Shown here piece by piece: positions 34,860-44,070 of a DNA stretch of 64,000 nt. The position numbers were made by a program, and so were the translations under genes. Origin of the DNA: Pararhizobium sp. GTDB lineage: Bacteria; Pseudomonadota; Alphaproteobacteria; Rhizobiales; Rhizobiaceae. The notes beneath the pieces were generated by a model. It made no database searches and was not told where the DNA came from. It worked only from the letters and a program-made list of their open reading frames with translations. Every line of letters starts with the position of its first letter. Position 1 is the stretch's first letter. The stretch lies in assembly GCA_017794825.1 (NCBI GenBank), contig CP051237.1, positions 5,753,342-5,817,341 of the forward strand, written 5' to 3'.

Positions 34860-36284
34860 TCAATGCGCGATCATGACATGGCGAACAGCCGTATAGTCCT
34901 CCAGCGCATAGAGCGACATATCCTTGCCGTAGCCGGACTGCTTCAGGCCGCCATGGGGCATCTCGTTCACCAGCATGAAATGCGTGTTGATCCAGGTGCA
35001 GCCGTAACGCAGCGCAGCCGCGGTCTTCATTGCTCTTGAGATATCCTTCGTCCAGACCGAAGACGCCAGACCATAGTCAGAATCGTTCGCCCAGGTCACG
35101 GCCTGTTCCACGTCGCTGAACCGCGTGACCGAAACGACAGGGCCGAACACCTCCCTGCGGACGATCTCGTCTTCCTGCAGCGCGCCGGCGACGACCGTCG
35201 GCTGATAATAGAAGCCGTTGCCGCCATGCACGGCGCCGCCGGTGGTGATTTCAACGTGCTTGTGTTCCGAGGCGCGCTGCACGAAGCTCGCGACCCGATC
35301 ACGCTGCCTTTGGGAGATCAGCGGTCCGATTTCGTTCTGGGCGTCGTCGTCCTGCGCGTAGACGATCTTGGAGACCTCGCTGGTGAGATCAGCGACGAGA
35401 TTGTCATAGACCTTGTCGCCCGCATAGATGCGGCAGGCGGCTGTGCAATCCTGCCCGGCGTTGTAGTAACCGAAGGCGCGCAGCCCTTCGACGACGGCGG
35501 AAATATCGGCGTCGTCATAGACGATGACAGGCGCCTTGCCGCCGAGCTCCAGATGTGTCCGCTTGACCGAACGCGCAGCAGCCTCGAGCACCTTCTTGCC
35601 GGTGGCGACGTCGCCGGTAATGGAGACCATATCGACCTTCGGATGATTGATAAGCGCGCTGCCGACGGTCTGCCCCCTGCCCGTCACGACATTCACCACA
35701 CCTTCCGGCAGGATATCCGCCAGTATCGTTGCGAGCTTGAGCGCAGTCAGCGGCGTCTGCTCCGACGGCTTGAAGACGACCGTGTTGCCTCCGCCAATGG
35801 CCGGCGCGAGTTTCCACGCCATCATCATCAGCGGATAGTTCCAGGGGGCAATGGAGGCGACCACGCCGATCGGGTCGCGCCGTATCATCGAGGTGAATCC
35901 CTCCATATATTCGCCGGCCGCGCTTGCCGGCGTGCAGCGCACGGCGCCCGCGAAGAAACGATAGCAGTCGACGATCGCCGGTATTTCATCGTTTCTCGCC
36001 GCGTTGATCGGCTTACCGCAATTGAGCGCTTCAAGCGCAGCAAAGTCGTCTGCCTCCTTCTCGATCCGGTCGGCGATCTTGAGAAGATATGCTGAGCGTT
36101 CCGCGGGCGTTGTCCGCGACCATGACCCGAATGCAGTCGAGGCCGCCTGCACCGCCCGGTCAATCTGCCCGGAAGATGCTTCCGGCACTTCCAGTATCGT
36201 CTCCCCGGTGCGAGGGTTGAGCACCTGTTCCGGCGTTTCCGTTCCTTCTTCGAAGCCGGATCCGATGAGCAGACGTGTATCCAT
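34860..36284 (-). CDS. patD: Gamma-aminobutyraldehyde dehydrogenase
   Basis: A 474-residue NAD-dependent aldehyde dehydrogenase turning 4-aminobutanal, from putrescine transamination, into GABA. Long stretches match E. coli PatD, for example RRDPIGVVASIAPWNYPLMM, THLELGGKAPVIV (catalytic Glu), NAGQDCTAACRIY (catalytic Cys) and NTHFMLVNEMPHGG. It is the last gene behind a YdcSTUV-like transporter, as in E. coli. GGGAG precedes the ATG. Confidence 0.93.
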   Translation of the reverse strand: MDTRLLIGSGFEEGTETPEQVLNPRTGETILEVPEASSGQIDRAVQAASTAFGSWSRTTPAERSAYLLKIADRIEKEADDFAALEALNCGKPINAARNDEIPAIVDCYRFFAGAVRCTPASAAGEYMEGFTSMIRRDPIGVVASIAPWNYPLMMMAWKLAPAIGGGNTVVFKPSEQTPLTALKLATILADILPEGVVNVVTGRGQTVGSALINHPKVDMVSITGDVATGKKVLEAAARSVKRTHLELGGKAPVIVYDDADISAVVEGLRAFGYYNAGQDCTAACRIYAGDKVYDNLVADLTSEVSKIVYAQDDDAQNEIGPLISQRQRDRVASFVQRASEHKHVEITTGGAVHGGNGFYYQPTVVAGALQEDEIVRREVFGPVVSVTRFSDVEQAVTWANDSDYGLASSVWTKDISRAMKTAAALRYGCTWINTHFMLVNEMPHGGLKQSGYGKDMSLYALEDYTAVRHVMIAH

Positions 36285-36307
36285 GATTTCGGTCTCCCTA
36301 AGTTGCG

Positions 36308-37123
36308 CTATTTTCCATGTCCGGCCGGGCTGTCGCCATTTCGTGTGAAATAGTAGGCGGCCAGTATCGGCAGAAGCGTTACAAGCACCACGACCATGGC
36401 GACGACATTCGTCACCGGCCGCTGGCGCGGACGAACCAGTTCCTCAAGCATCCAGATGGGCAACGTCGCCTGTTGGCCAGCCGTGAATGTGGTGACGATG
36501 ACCTCGTCGAAGCTCAGCGCAAAGGCGAGCATGCCGCCGGCGAGCATCGCAGTGGCGATGTTCGGCAGCACCACGTAGCGCAGCGTCTGAAAGCCGTTGG
36601 CGCCGAGGTCCATCGAGGCTTCGATCAACGAAGCCGATGTCCGCCTGAAACGCGCCACAGCATTGTTGTAGACCACAACGACGCAGAACGTGGCGTGACC
36701 GAGCACGATGGTCCAGACCGAAAACGGAATGTCCATGAGGTTGAAGGCGGATCTGAGCGATATGCCCGTGATGATGCCGGGCAGCGCGATCGGCAGGATG
36801 ACCAGCAGAGAAATGGTCTCGCGGCCAAAGAACTTTGTTCGCGCCACAGCAGCCGCGCACAACGTGCCCAGAACCAGAGCGATGATGGTCGAAATCGTCG
36901 CCACCTTGACGGAAAGCCAGAGCGCTTCCCAGACGTCTGGCCTGTTCCAAGTGACGCTCAGCCACTTCAGCGTAAATCCGGGCGGCGGCCACTGATAGCT
37001 CTTGTCCTCGGTGGTAAAGGCATAGACGAAGATGAGCAGGATCGGGAGATGCAGGAACAACAGGCCGGCGGTCGCGGCGATCTTCAGTCCCAGGGGCGCC
37101 CGGCTTTGCTGATCAGAGCGCAT
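36308..37123 (-). CDS. ydcV: Putrescine/polyamine ABC transporter permease, YdcV-like
   Basis: A 271-residue inner-membrane permease with six helices. The cytoplasmic EAA loop that contacts the ATPase reads EASMDLGANGFQTLRYVVLP. It starts at ATG 37123, overlapping the end of the other permease gene by 11 bases; a longer frame exists upstream but lies within that gene. It pairs with the YdcU-like permease. Confidence 0.88.
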   Translation of the reverse strand: MRSDQQSRAPLGLKIAATAGLLFLHLPILLIFVYAFTTEDKSYQWPPPGFTLKWLSVTWNRPDVWEALWLSVKVATISTIIALVLGTLCAAAVARTKFFGRETISLLVILPIALPGIITGISLRSAFNLMDIPFSVWTIVLGHATFCVVVVYNNAVARFRRTSASLIEASMDLGANGFQTLRYVVLPNIATAMLAGGMLAFALSFDEVIVTTFTAGQQATLPIWMLEELVRPRQRPVTNVVAMVVVLVTLLPILAAYYFTRNGDSPAGHGK

Positions 37124-38054
37124 CGAACGCCCCCTGTCGTTTGGCCATCCACAGATAGAAGCCCATGATGACGATCGGCACGACGGTGAACGCCGCGGCG
37201 AGCGGTATATTTCCGGCGGTTCCCTGATGCGCATAGACCGCCTGACCGATGAACAGCCGGGACGATCCGATGATCTGCGGAATGATATAATCTCCGAGCG
37301 TCAGAGAAAATGTGAAGATCGATCCGGCGACAACGCCGGGCAGTGCAAGCGGCAACAGAACATGTCGGAACGTTTGCGCCGGATGCGCGCCTAGGTCCGA
37401 CGACGCATCGAGCATGCTCGACGGAACGCGTTCAAGAGCCGCCTGGATCGGCAGGATCATGAACGGCATCCAGACATAGACGAAGACGATGAAAGTGCCG
37501 GTGTAACTGACGGACAGCGAATTGCCGCCGAGAAGCGGTAACGACAAATAAGCTTCCAGTAGCCAGTTCAGATACAGCTTGTCGAGAAGCCAGCTGAGGA
37601 TTCCCTCTTTCGCCAGGATGAGCTTCCAGGCATAGATCTTGACGAGATAGCTCGACCAGAGCGGCAGCATGACGCCGAGATAGAAGAGCGCCTTCCAGCG
37701 ACCGCGTGCGTAGCGGGCTGCATAATAGGCGATCGGGAACGCGATCATCGCCGATGCGATCGTGACACAGGCGGCCGTCAGGACAGTGCGCAATATTATG
37801 TCGAGATTGGCGGGGGTGGTGAAGAGTTCGCGATAGGTCTTCAGGGTGAACTGCTTGTTGATCAGGCCCGTAAACTCGTCGATCGAAAAAAAGCTCTGCA
37901 CGAGCAAGGCTACGAGCGATCCGACATAAACCACGCCGAGCCACAACACTGGCGCAGCCAGCATCAGGCCGATCAGCAGGTTCGGTCGCCGCCAAAGCAC
38001 GTCCGACAGGCGATCGCCAAACCCTGAAGAACGGATGATGATGGCGTCCGACAT
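37113..38054 (-). CDS. ydcU: Putrescine/polyamine ABC transporter permease, YdcU-like
   Basis: A 313-residue permease with six predicted helices after a cytoplasmic N-terminus; the EAA loop is DASSDLGAHPAQTFRHVLLP. The start at 38054 overlaps the ATPase stop in a TGATG arrangement, indicating translational coupling. It forms the membrane channel with the YdcV-like subunit. Confidence 0.88.
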   Translation of the reverse strand: MSDAIIIRSSGFGDRLSDVLWRRPNLLIGLMLAAPVLWLGVVYVGSLVALLVQSFFSIDEFTGLINKQFTLKTYRELFTTPANLDIILRTVLTAACVTIASAMIAFPIAYYAARYARGRWKALFYLGVMLPLWSSYLVKIYAWKLILAKEGILSWLLDKLYLNWLLEAYLSLPLLGGNSLSVSYTGTFIVFVYVWMPFMILPIQAALERVPSSMLDASSDLGAHPAQTFRHVLLPLALPGVVAGSIFTFSLTLGDYIIPQIIGSSRLFIGQAVYAHQGTAGNIPLAAAFTVVPIVIMGFYLWMAKRQGAFDAL

Positions 38055-39040
38055 CACCCTTCCTCCAGCGGATGCAGGCTCTCGTCGTCCCATCCGATGC
38101 GAATTTCCGCGCCAACGGGCGGCGCATCCGCCTGGTTGGGAAGAAGAATGTTCAGCCGCGTTCCGTCCATATCGACGGTCAAGCGCCGGGTTGCGCCGAG
38201 AAAGCTCTCGCCGAGAACCGTCGCCGGATGGCCGCCCTCCCCGACAATCCTGATTGCCTCCGGGCGCAGGCTGGCAGGGCTTTCGCGGCCGCTGAGCTTG
38301 AGGGCGAGCGACGCGGGCAGGATATTTGAAGATCCGACGAAATCCGCGACAAAGAGATTGCGGGGATGATGATAGATGTCGGTCGGCGTTCCCGTCTGGA
38401 CCAACTTGCCGTGATTGAAAATCGCGATACGGTCGGCCATCGAAAGGGCTTCACCCTGATCGTGCGTCACGAACACGAAAGTGATGCCCAGCGAGCGTTG
38501 AAGTTCCTTCAATTCCTCCTGCATCTGCTCGCGGAGTTTGAGGTCAAGCGCGCCCAGCGGTTCGTCGAGCAGAAGGATCCTGGGCTTGTTCACAAGGGCC
38601 CTCGCAAGGGCCACCCGCTGCCGTTGGCCGCCTGACAATTGCGACGGCTTGCGCTTTCCGTATCCCGAAAGCCTGACCAGCGACAGCGCCTCTTCGGCCT
38701 GCCGCATCCGCGACGCCTTGTCGACGCCGCGGATCATCAGCCCGTAAGCGACGTTGGCGGCGACGTCGAGATGCGGAAACAGCGCATAATCCTGGAAGAC
38801 TGTGTTGACGTTGCGTCGGTATGGCGGAACGCCGATGACCGACTGGCCGAACAGGGAAATCTCGCCTGAAGACGGATGATCGAAGCCTGCGATCATCCGC
38901 AAACAGGTGGTCTTGCCCGAGCCGGAAGGTCCGAGCATGGCGAAGAATTCGCCTTCCGCTATTTCAAGATCGACCTCGTCGACCGCGCGCACTTCCTCGA
39001 AGTGGCGCGAGACGCCCGAGAGCTTCACCGCTACCTGCAT
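38054..39040 (-). CDS. ydcT: Putrescine/polyamine ABC transporter ATPase, YdcT-like
   Basis: A 328-residue ABC ATPase of the PotA/MalK type. It has Walker A GPSGSGKTT, signature LSGGQRQRVALARAL, Walker B ILLLDEPLGALD, H-loop VTHDQ, and a C-terminal TOBE regulatory domain from about residue 260 with SLRPEAIRI. It energises uptake by the two permeases. Confidence 0.92.
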   Translation of the reverse strand: MQVAVKLSGVSRHFEEVRAVDEVDLEIAEGEFFAMLGPSGSGKTTCLRMIAGFDHPSSGEISLFGQSVIGVPPYRRNVNTVFQDYALFPHLDVAANVAYGLMIRGVDKASRMRQAEEALSLVRLSGYGKRKPSQLSGGQRQRVALARALVNKPRILLLDEPLGALDLKLREQMQEELKELQRSLGITFVFVTHDQGEALSMADRIAIFNHGKLVQTGTPTDIYHHPRNLFVADFVGSSNILPASLALKLSGRESPASLRPEAIRIVGEGGHPATVLGESFLGATRRLTVDMDGTRLNILLPNQADAPPVGAEIRIGWDDESLHPLEEG

Positions 39041-39058
39041 TCGTCCGGTCCCGTCTGG

Positions 39059-39078
39059 GGCCCGCCTGTCGGCGGGCC
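39059..39078 (-). other. Hairpin between solute-binding protein and ATPase genes
   Basis: GGCCCGCC and GGCGGGCC pair over 8 bases around TGTC in the 55-base gap after the solute-binding protein stop, with no T-run. Such hairpins often protect or attenuate the transcript so that the binding protein is made in excess; this role is inferred. Confidence 0.5.
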
Positions 39079-39095
39079 ATCGTCATTTGCGGAAA

Positions 39096-40256
39096 TCAGC
39101 GACCGCCGATCACGCCGATGTAGTCGGACACCCAGCGATAATAGGGCACGCATTCACCCTGGCTCGCACACTGGGAAACCGGAGTGGTCCAGAAAGCAAC
39201 CTTTTCGAAGTCGTCGAAACCGTTCGTTGCGCAGCCTTCCGCCGTCTGCATTCCGCTGCCGTCAGTGCAGGCGTCCGGCACGCTCGGATTGGCGCCGAAC
39301 CAGACCGAAAGATCGCTCTGCAGGTTCGACGACAATGTGTGCTCCATCCACATGTAGGCGCAGTTCGGGTTTTCCGAATCCACGTGCATCATGGTCGTAT
39401 CGGCCCAGCCGGTAACTCCTTCTTCCGGGAAAGTCGAAGCAATCGGCTCATTCTCTCCCTTCAGGAGATTGACCTGGAATGGCCAGGAGCCGGAGGCGAC
39501 GACGCCTTCGTTCTTGAAGTCGTCGATCTGGATGAAGGCGTCATGCCAGTAGCGGGCGACCAGTTCGCGCTGCTGACGCAGCAGATTGAGCGCGGCCTCA
39601 TACTGTTCCTGGTTGAGCTCATAGGGGCTCTTGATGCCAAGGTCGGGGTTGTGATGCATCAGATAGTTTGCTGCATCGGCAATATGGATCGGGCCGTCAT
39701 AGGCCTGAACCCGGCCCTTGTTCGAGGCGCCGTCAGGCAGCGTTGTTTCTTCGAAGACGACGCTCCAGCTTGTCGGCGCTTCCGGAAAAACCTCTGTGTT
39801 GTACATCAGAACGTTCGGACCCCACATGTAAGGCGTTCCGTAGTGCTTGCCGTCGACCGTGTGCCACGGCGCGTCCTTCAGTCGATCGTCGATCTTGCTC
39901 CAGCTCGGGATGAGATCCGTGTTCACTTCCTGCACGCGCTTGCCGGCGATCAAGCGCAGCGAAGCGTCGCCGGATGCCGTCACAAGGTCAAAACCGCCCT
40001 CATTCATGAGCGCGACCATTTCATCGGAAGTGTTGGCTGTCTTGATGTTGACCTTGCAGCCTGAACTCTCCTCGAACTTGGTCACCCAGTCGAACGCCGG
40101 GTCGGTTTCTCCACGCTCTATATATCCGGGCCAGGCGACGATACTGACCTGACCCTCCGCGGGTCCGATCTCGGTCAACATATCGCCGAATGCGTGATGA
40201 GTGGTGAGCGCCGTCGACGCTGCAATCAGAATGCCCAGTTTCATTCGTTTTTTCAT
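39096..40256 (-). CDS. ydcS: Putrescine/polyamine ABC transporter solute-binding protein, YdcS-like
   Basis: A 386-residue periplasmic binding protein. The signal peptide is short (KRMKLGILIAASTALTTHHA, cleavage near residue 24). The mature part has VSIVAWPGYIERG, characteristic of the PotD/YdcS group, and WGPNVLMYNTEVFPEAPTSW. ATG 40256 starts the signal peptide; the frame extends further without support. Gene order binding protein, ATPase, two permeases and aldehyde dehydrogenase matches E. coli ydcSTUV-patD. Confidence 0.9.
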   Translation of the reverse strand: MKKRMKLGILIAASTALTTHHAFGDMLTEIGPAEGQVSIVAWPGYIERGETDPAFDWVTKFEESSGCKVNIKTANTSDEMVALMNEGGFDLVTASGDASLRLIAGKRVQEVNTDLIPSWSKIDDRLKDAPWHTVDGKHYGTPYMWGPNVLMYNTEVFPEAPTSWSVVFEETTLPDGASNKGRVQAYDGPIHIADAANYLMHHNPDLGIKSPYELNQEQYEAALNLLRQQRELVARYWHDAFIQIDDFKNEGVVASGSWPFQVNLLKGENEPIASTFPEEGVTGWADTTMMHVDSENPNCAYMWMEHTLSSNLQSDLSVWFGANPSVPDACTDGSGMQTAEGCATNGFDDFEKVAFWTTPVSQCASQGECVPYYRWVSDYIGVIGGR

Positions 40257-40388
40257 CTTGCTCTCCCGAACAGGGGTTGAATTGCAATTCCCTCGCTTGC
40301 CGCCGCACGCACAGAATGTATGCAGGCTCAAGAGTTCACAAATTCAAAGATCAGAATGGCAATATCGGAATAATCGAATTCACGGACG

Positions 40389-41291
40389 TTAACGCAGCGG
40401 TCCGTATGTCTTGGAATTGGCGATGAAGCGTTTGGCGGGCTCGGAGATTTCAGCGCCCTTCCGCCAGACGACGCCAACCTGCACAACCGGCAGGCTTGCG
40501 GATACATCCCGGGCTTCGATGCGATCGCCCTCCAGCGACCACGGGCGATAGATGAGTTCCGGCAGCAGCGCAATGCCCGCTCCTGTCGCCACGAGGCTTC
40601 TGACCGCCTCGACCGACCGGGTTCTGAAAGCGACATTGGGTGGTTTTCCAAGCACGGCGAGCAGTTTCCCGGTCATCTCCTCGATTTCATCGACCGTCAG
40701 CAGAATCAGGGGCTCATCCGCCAGATCGGACAGGTTCACGCTCTGCACGGTCGACAGATCATGCCCAAGCGGCAGCCACAGCTTGTAGGAAGAGATGCCG
40801 AGATTTTCCGCCTGAAGCGCAGACCGGTCACGCAGATTGGTCGTCACCATCACGGCGACGTCGAGTTCGCCGCCGATCAGCAGATGTTCGAGATATTCGC
40901 CCGTGTCCTCTATCGCGTTGACCGTCACGCCGGGATAGGTGCGCCGGTAGCGCGACAGGAGATCGGAAAGCACATATCCGGCGACCAGCGAGGTAACGCC
41001 CAGGTTCAGACGCCCGCCCATCCTCTCGGAAGGTTCGGCGAAGGCGCGACGGGCGTCCGCAACCCCGGACAGGATACTTGTCGCGTGGCGAAGAAAATTA
41101 TGGCCATTGTGCGTGATATTGAGGCCGCGTGAATGCCGCTCGAACAACGTGACGCCGAGATCGGCTTCAAGTTCCTTGAGGGCTTCCGTTATGGCCGACT
41201 GCGATATCGACAACAGGTGAGCGGCGCGCGTGACCGAGCCGTTTTCGGCCACCGCGACAAAATACTGCAACTGTCTGAGCGTAAAGGCCAT
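40389..41291 (-). CDS. LysR-family transcriptional regulator
   Basis: A 300-residue regulator. The winged HTH is at residues 1-60 (FTLRQLQYFVAVAENGSVTR, quoted to the limit, then ISQSAITEALKELEADLGV); the effector domain covers about 90-295 with typical LNLGVTSLVAGYV. It lies directly upstream of the transporter operon on the same strand (about 130 bases apart), so control of putrescine use is plausible. The effector is unknown. Confidence 0.9.
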   Translation of the reverse strand: MAFTLRQLQYFVAVAENGSVTRAAHLLSISQSAITEALKELEADLGVTLFERHSRGLNITHNGHNFLRHATSILSGVADARRAFAEPSERMGGRLNLGVTSLVAGYVLSDLLSRYRRTYPGVTVNAIEDTGEYLEHLLIGGELDVAVMVTTNLRDRSALQAENLGISSYKLWLPLGHDLSTVQSVNLSDLADEPLILLTVDEIEEMTGKLLAVLGKPPNVAFRTRSVEAVRSLVATGAGIALLPELIYRPWSLEGDRIEARDVSASLPVVQVGVVWRKGAEISEPAKRFIANSKTYGPLR

Positions 41292-41317
41292 TTGCTCAAT
41301 CCGTCCGGAACTCGATG

Positions 41318-42214
41318 TCAGGACTGTGACAATATCCAGTTCAGCGAGGTGCGCCAATCTATCATCCGGATCGGCGTGCCGTGGCCGCCTGTCTCGAAGA
41401 GGACAAAGCGCACGGGATAATCCGGCCTTGCCTGTCTCGTCCTTGCGTAGAGCTGATACTGCTGCCGCCAGGGATAGACGCTGTCCTGGCTTCCATGGGC
41501 CAGCAGCAGCGGCCTGGAGTAGCGGAAAGCCTCGCTTTGCAGGAACCGATCGTCCCGCTGACCTCCAAGGATGATCATGCCGGCAAGCCTTGGCGCCAGA
41601 GCGGCTTCGTGGGCGGCCCGCCAGCAAAGCTGACTTCCCATGGACCCGCAGGCCAGCACGATCGGCGCATTGGGAGACGTTTTCGCAATGTGGTCGACCA
41701 GTGACAGGAGATCACGATAGCCGCCATCGGAAAAATCGGAGAAACTCGGAGCGTAATAAACGCCGCCGTTGTTGACGGCGAGGTTTTTCAGCCTGTTGAA
41801 ATTGCCTCCGAACGACCAGTCATTCACGCCGAGCCGCCTGTCTCCGCCCCTGCCATGCACGAAGATAACCGCAAACTGCGCGCGCGACGCCTTTCCGACC
41901 TCGTAAGCCTCCAGTGTCCGACCGTCTGACTTGAGATCGAACTTGCGCTGCTGGCGATTTGGTTTCAGCGAAACGTAGCGGCGCTGGACGCGGCGCTCCG
42001 GCGCCTGATCCCTTTTATTGATATCCCTTAGTTCCTGATAGTCGACTTTCATGAAGCCGCCATTGTCCTGAAGTTCCAGAACGCCGGGATATGCAAAGAG
42101 ATCGTCCTTGTACGGTTTCAACGGACCTGACGCGGCCTGGGTGTCCGCAACGATTCGAACCACAATGAGAAGCGCCGCCGCCAAAACCGCGAGCGCAGGG
42201 AATTTTTTCCTCAT
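41318..42214 (-). CDS. Exported or membrane-anchored alpha/beta hydrolase
   Basis: A 298-residue protein with an N-terminal hydrophobic segment (FPALAVLAAALLIVVRIVA) acting as signal peptide or anchor. The hydrolase core shows FVHGRGGDRR, the nucleophile Ser in ACGSMGSQ, an acid in HGSQDSVYPW and the His in TGGHGTP. The sequence GSMGS is a variant of the GxSxG elbow. The substrate is unknown. ATG 42214 was preferred to a TTG at 42244. It is divergent from the gcv operon. Confidence 0.78.
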   Translation of the reverse strand: MRKKFPALAVLAAALLIVVRIVADTQAASGPLKPYKDDLFAYPGVLELQDNGGFMKVDYQELRDINKRDQAPERRVQRRYVSLKPNRQQRKFDLKSDGRTLEAYEVGKASRAQFAVIFVHGRGGDRRLGVNDWSFGGNFNRLKNLAVNNGGVYYAPSFSDFSDGGYRDLLSLVDHIAKTSPNAPIVLACGSMGSQLCWRAAHEAALAPRLAGMIILGGQRDDRFLQSEAFRYSRPLLLAHGSQDSVYPWRQQYQLYARTRQARPDYPVRFVLFETGGHGTPIRMIDWRTSLNWILSQS

Positions 42215-42349
42215 TTTCAGTTCGGTAGCCAAGGAATTGACCAAAATACGAAACGTTCCCGTTGAAAATTCCCCTCAGCGGATGACATCCCCTGATTCCT
42301 GCTTTACTTTAATCAGCGTCAAGACATCGTCGCAAGGCGGTCTCGCATC

Positions 42350-42535
42350 ATCCGCGGGAGAGGGCGCCGCTGGTCGGCGCCGCCGAAGGGGAAAATGCCC
42401 ATAATCTCTCAGGCAAAAGGACCGTGGAATGATTGACACTCTGGAAAGTCGGAACTGCCGTTCCGCGCCGAAGGTGTAAGCGCCGCCGACAGAGATCCGG
42501 TTGCGCAAGTCTCTCAGGCTCCAGACAGAGGGGCA
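42350..42535 (+). promoter_or_regulatory. Tandem glycine riboswitch (gcvT motif)
   Basis: Two glycine aptamers follow each other. The first, about 42352-42424, has GGGAGAG, CGCCGAAGGGG and CTCTCAGGCAAAAGGACCG. The second, about 42436-42533, has CTCTGGAAAGTCGG, GCGCCGAAGGTGTAAGCGCC and CTCTCAGGCTCCAGACAGAGGGG (in part CTCTCAGGCTCCAGACAG). The pair precedes gcvT by 50 bases and should turn on glycine cleavage when glycine is high. The 370-base gap between the hydrolase and gcvT contains nothing else that I can support. Confidence 0.95.
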
Positions 42536-42584
42536 CGTGTTCCATGCATCTGCATGGGGGTGTGCAACTGTGTCCGGAGCCAGA

Positions 42585-43691
42585 ATGACGAAAACGCTAC
42601 CACTATCAGCTTTGCATGAGGCGGCTTCCGCCCGGTTTGGTCCATTTGCGGGCTATTCCATGCCGATCTCATATCCTCTCGGCGTGATGAAAGAGCATCT
42701 TCATACGCGATCCGACGCCGGCCTGTTCGACATTTCCCATATGTCTCACATCGAAGTCGAAGGCCTGGACTCCGGTCGGTTCATTGCCCACGCCTGTCCT
42801 TATTACGCGGGCGACCAGGCAATCGGCACAGGACGCTACACCTACATGCTGAACGAGAAAGGCGGCATGATCGACGATCTTATCGTCAGCCGTCTTTCGG
42901 AAAACGGCTATCTCGTTGTTGCGAACGGAGCCTGCGCCGAAAAGGATCTTGCGCATCTTCAGTCGCTTGCAAAGGATTTCAACGTTTCAGTGCGCCACAG
43001 ACCGCGCATCTTTCTTGCGCTGCAGGGGCCGAAAGCAGCGGAAGTCCTGTTGCGTCATCTGCCGGAATCCAGTGCATTGACGTTCATGCAGGTGCTTGTA
43101 ACCGACGTCTCCATTTTCGTATCCCGATCGGGCTACACCGGAGAAGACGGGTTCGAAATCGCGATTGATCCGGGCGCCGACGCTGTCGCGTTCGCCGAGA
43201 AACTGGTGAACGAGCCGGAAGTCGAGTGGATCGGGCTTGGTGCGCGCGACAGTTTGCGTATCGAAGCAGGTCTGCCGCTCTATGGACAGGATATGGATGA
43301 AACCGTGGATCCGCTCACGGCGGGCCTCGCATGGGCCATCCCCAGGGAATTGCGGTCCGAAGGCGGCTATATCGGCGCAAAAGCGATCGCCGAACGCGTC
43401 GAGGTTGGCGTCGCCAGAAAGAGAAGCGGATTGACGCCTGAGGGGAAGGCCCCTGTGCGCGGAGGCGCGCTACTTTATGGCAGCGATAGCGATGACGCGT
43501 CTGAAATCGGCGTCGTCACGTCCGGCGGCTTTGGTCCGTCGTGCGAACATCCTGTCGCCATCGCCAGAGTGGACCGCTCCTACAACATCGGCGACACGGT
43601 ATTCGCTGACGTTCGCGGACGGAAACTCGCCTGCAAGCTTCAGAAACTTCCATTCGTTCCACACAAATACCAAAGGGGAAAAGTGCAATGA
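42585..43691 (+). CDS. gcvT: Glycine cleavage system T protein (aminomethyltransferase)
   Basis: A 368-residue folate-dependent enzyme releasing ammonia and methylene-THF from the aminomethyl-lipoyl arm of GcvH. Motifs include LHTRSDAGLFDISHMSHIEV, SRSGYTGEDGFEI and LGARDSLRIEAGLPLYG. ATG 42585 has GGAG upstream; the frame is open into the riboswitch but that part is RNA leader. It overlaps gcvH in ATGA. Confidence 0.96.
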   Translation: MTKTLPLSALHEAASARFGPFAGYSMPISYPLGVMKEHLHTRSDAGLFDISHMSHIEVEGLDSGRFIAHACPYYAGDQAIGTGRYTYMLNEKGGMIDDLIVSRLSENGYLVVANGACAEKDLAHLQSLAKDFNVSVRHRPRIFLALQGPKAAEVLLRHLPESSALTFMQVLVTDVSIFVSRSGYTGEDGFEIAIDPGADAVAFAEKLVNEPEVEWIGLGARDSLRIEAGLPLYGQDMDETVDPLTAGLAWAIPRELRSEGGYIGAKAIAERVEVGVARKRSGLTPEGKAPVRGGALLYGSDSDDASEIGVVTSGGFGPSCEHPVAIARVDRSYNIGDTVFADVRGRKLACKLQKLPFVPHKYQRGKVQ

Positions 43692-44056
43692 GCCAAGTCT
43701 ATTATACGGAAGATCATGAATGGATTCGCCTGGAAGGCGACGAGGCCGTGGTCGGCATCACCGATTACGCCCAGGAGCAGCTTGGCGACATCGTATTCGT
43801 CGAATTGCCGGAAGCCGGAAGCAAGGTTGCGAAGGAAGACCCCTTTATTGTTGTTGAATCCGTCAAAGCCGCTTCGGACGTCTATGCTCCGGTAAGCGGA
43901 GAAGTAATTGCGGTCAATGAAGCGCTCTCCGGAGAACCTGCGCTGATCAATTCCGGCGCGGAAGGCGACGGCTGGCTGGTGCGGATGAAGATTGACGACG
44001 TCGCGCAACTCGAAAACCTGATGGATGCGGACGCCTACAAAGCGTCGGTCGCGTAA
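43688..44056 (+). CDS. gcvH: Glycine cleavage system H protein
   Basis: A 122-residue lipoyl carrier shuttling the aminomethyl group between GcvP, GcvT and dihydrolipoyl dehydrogenase. The lipoylation site is Lys60 in VESVKAASDVYAPV. It depends on the lipoate pathway that includes LipB. The start overlaps the gcvT stop by 4 bases. Confidence 0.97.
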   Translation: MSQVYYTEDHEWIRLEGDEAVVGITDYAQEQLGDIVFVELPEAGSKVAKEDPFIVVESVKAASDVYAPVSGEVIAVNEALSGEPALINSGAEGDGWLVRMKIDDVAQLENLMDADAYKASVA

Positions 44057-44070
44057 GGAGCTACAACGAC

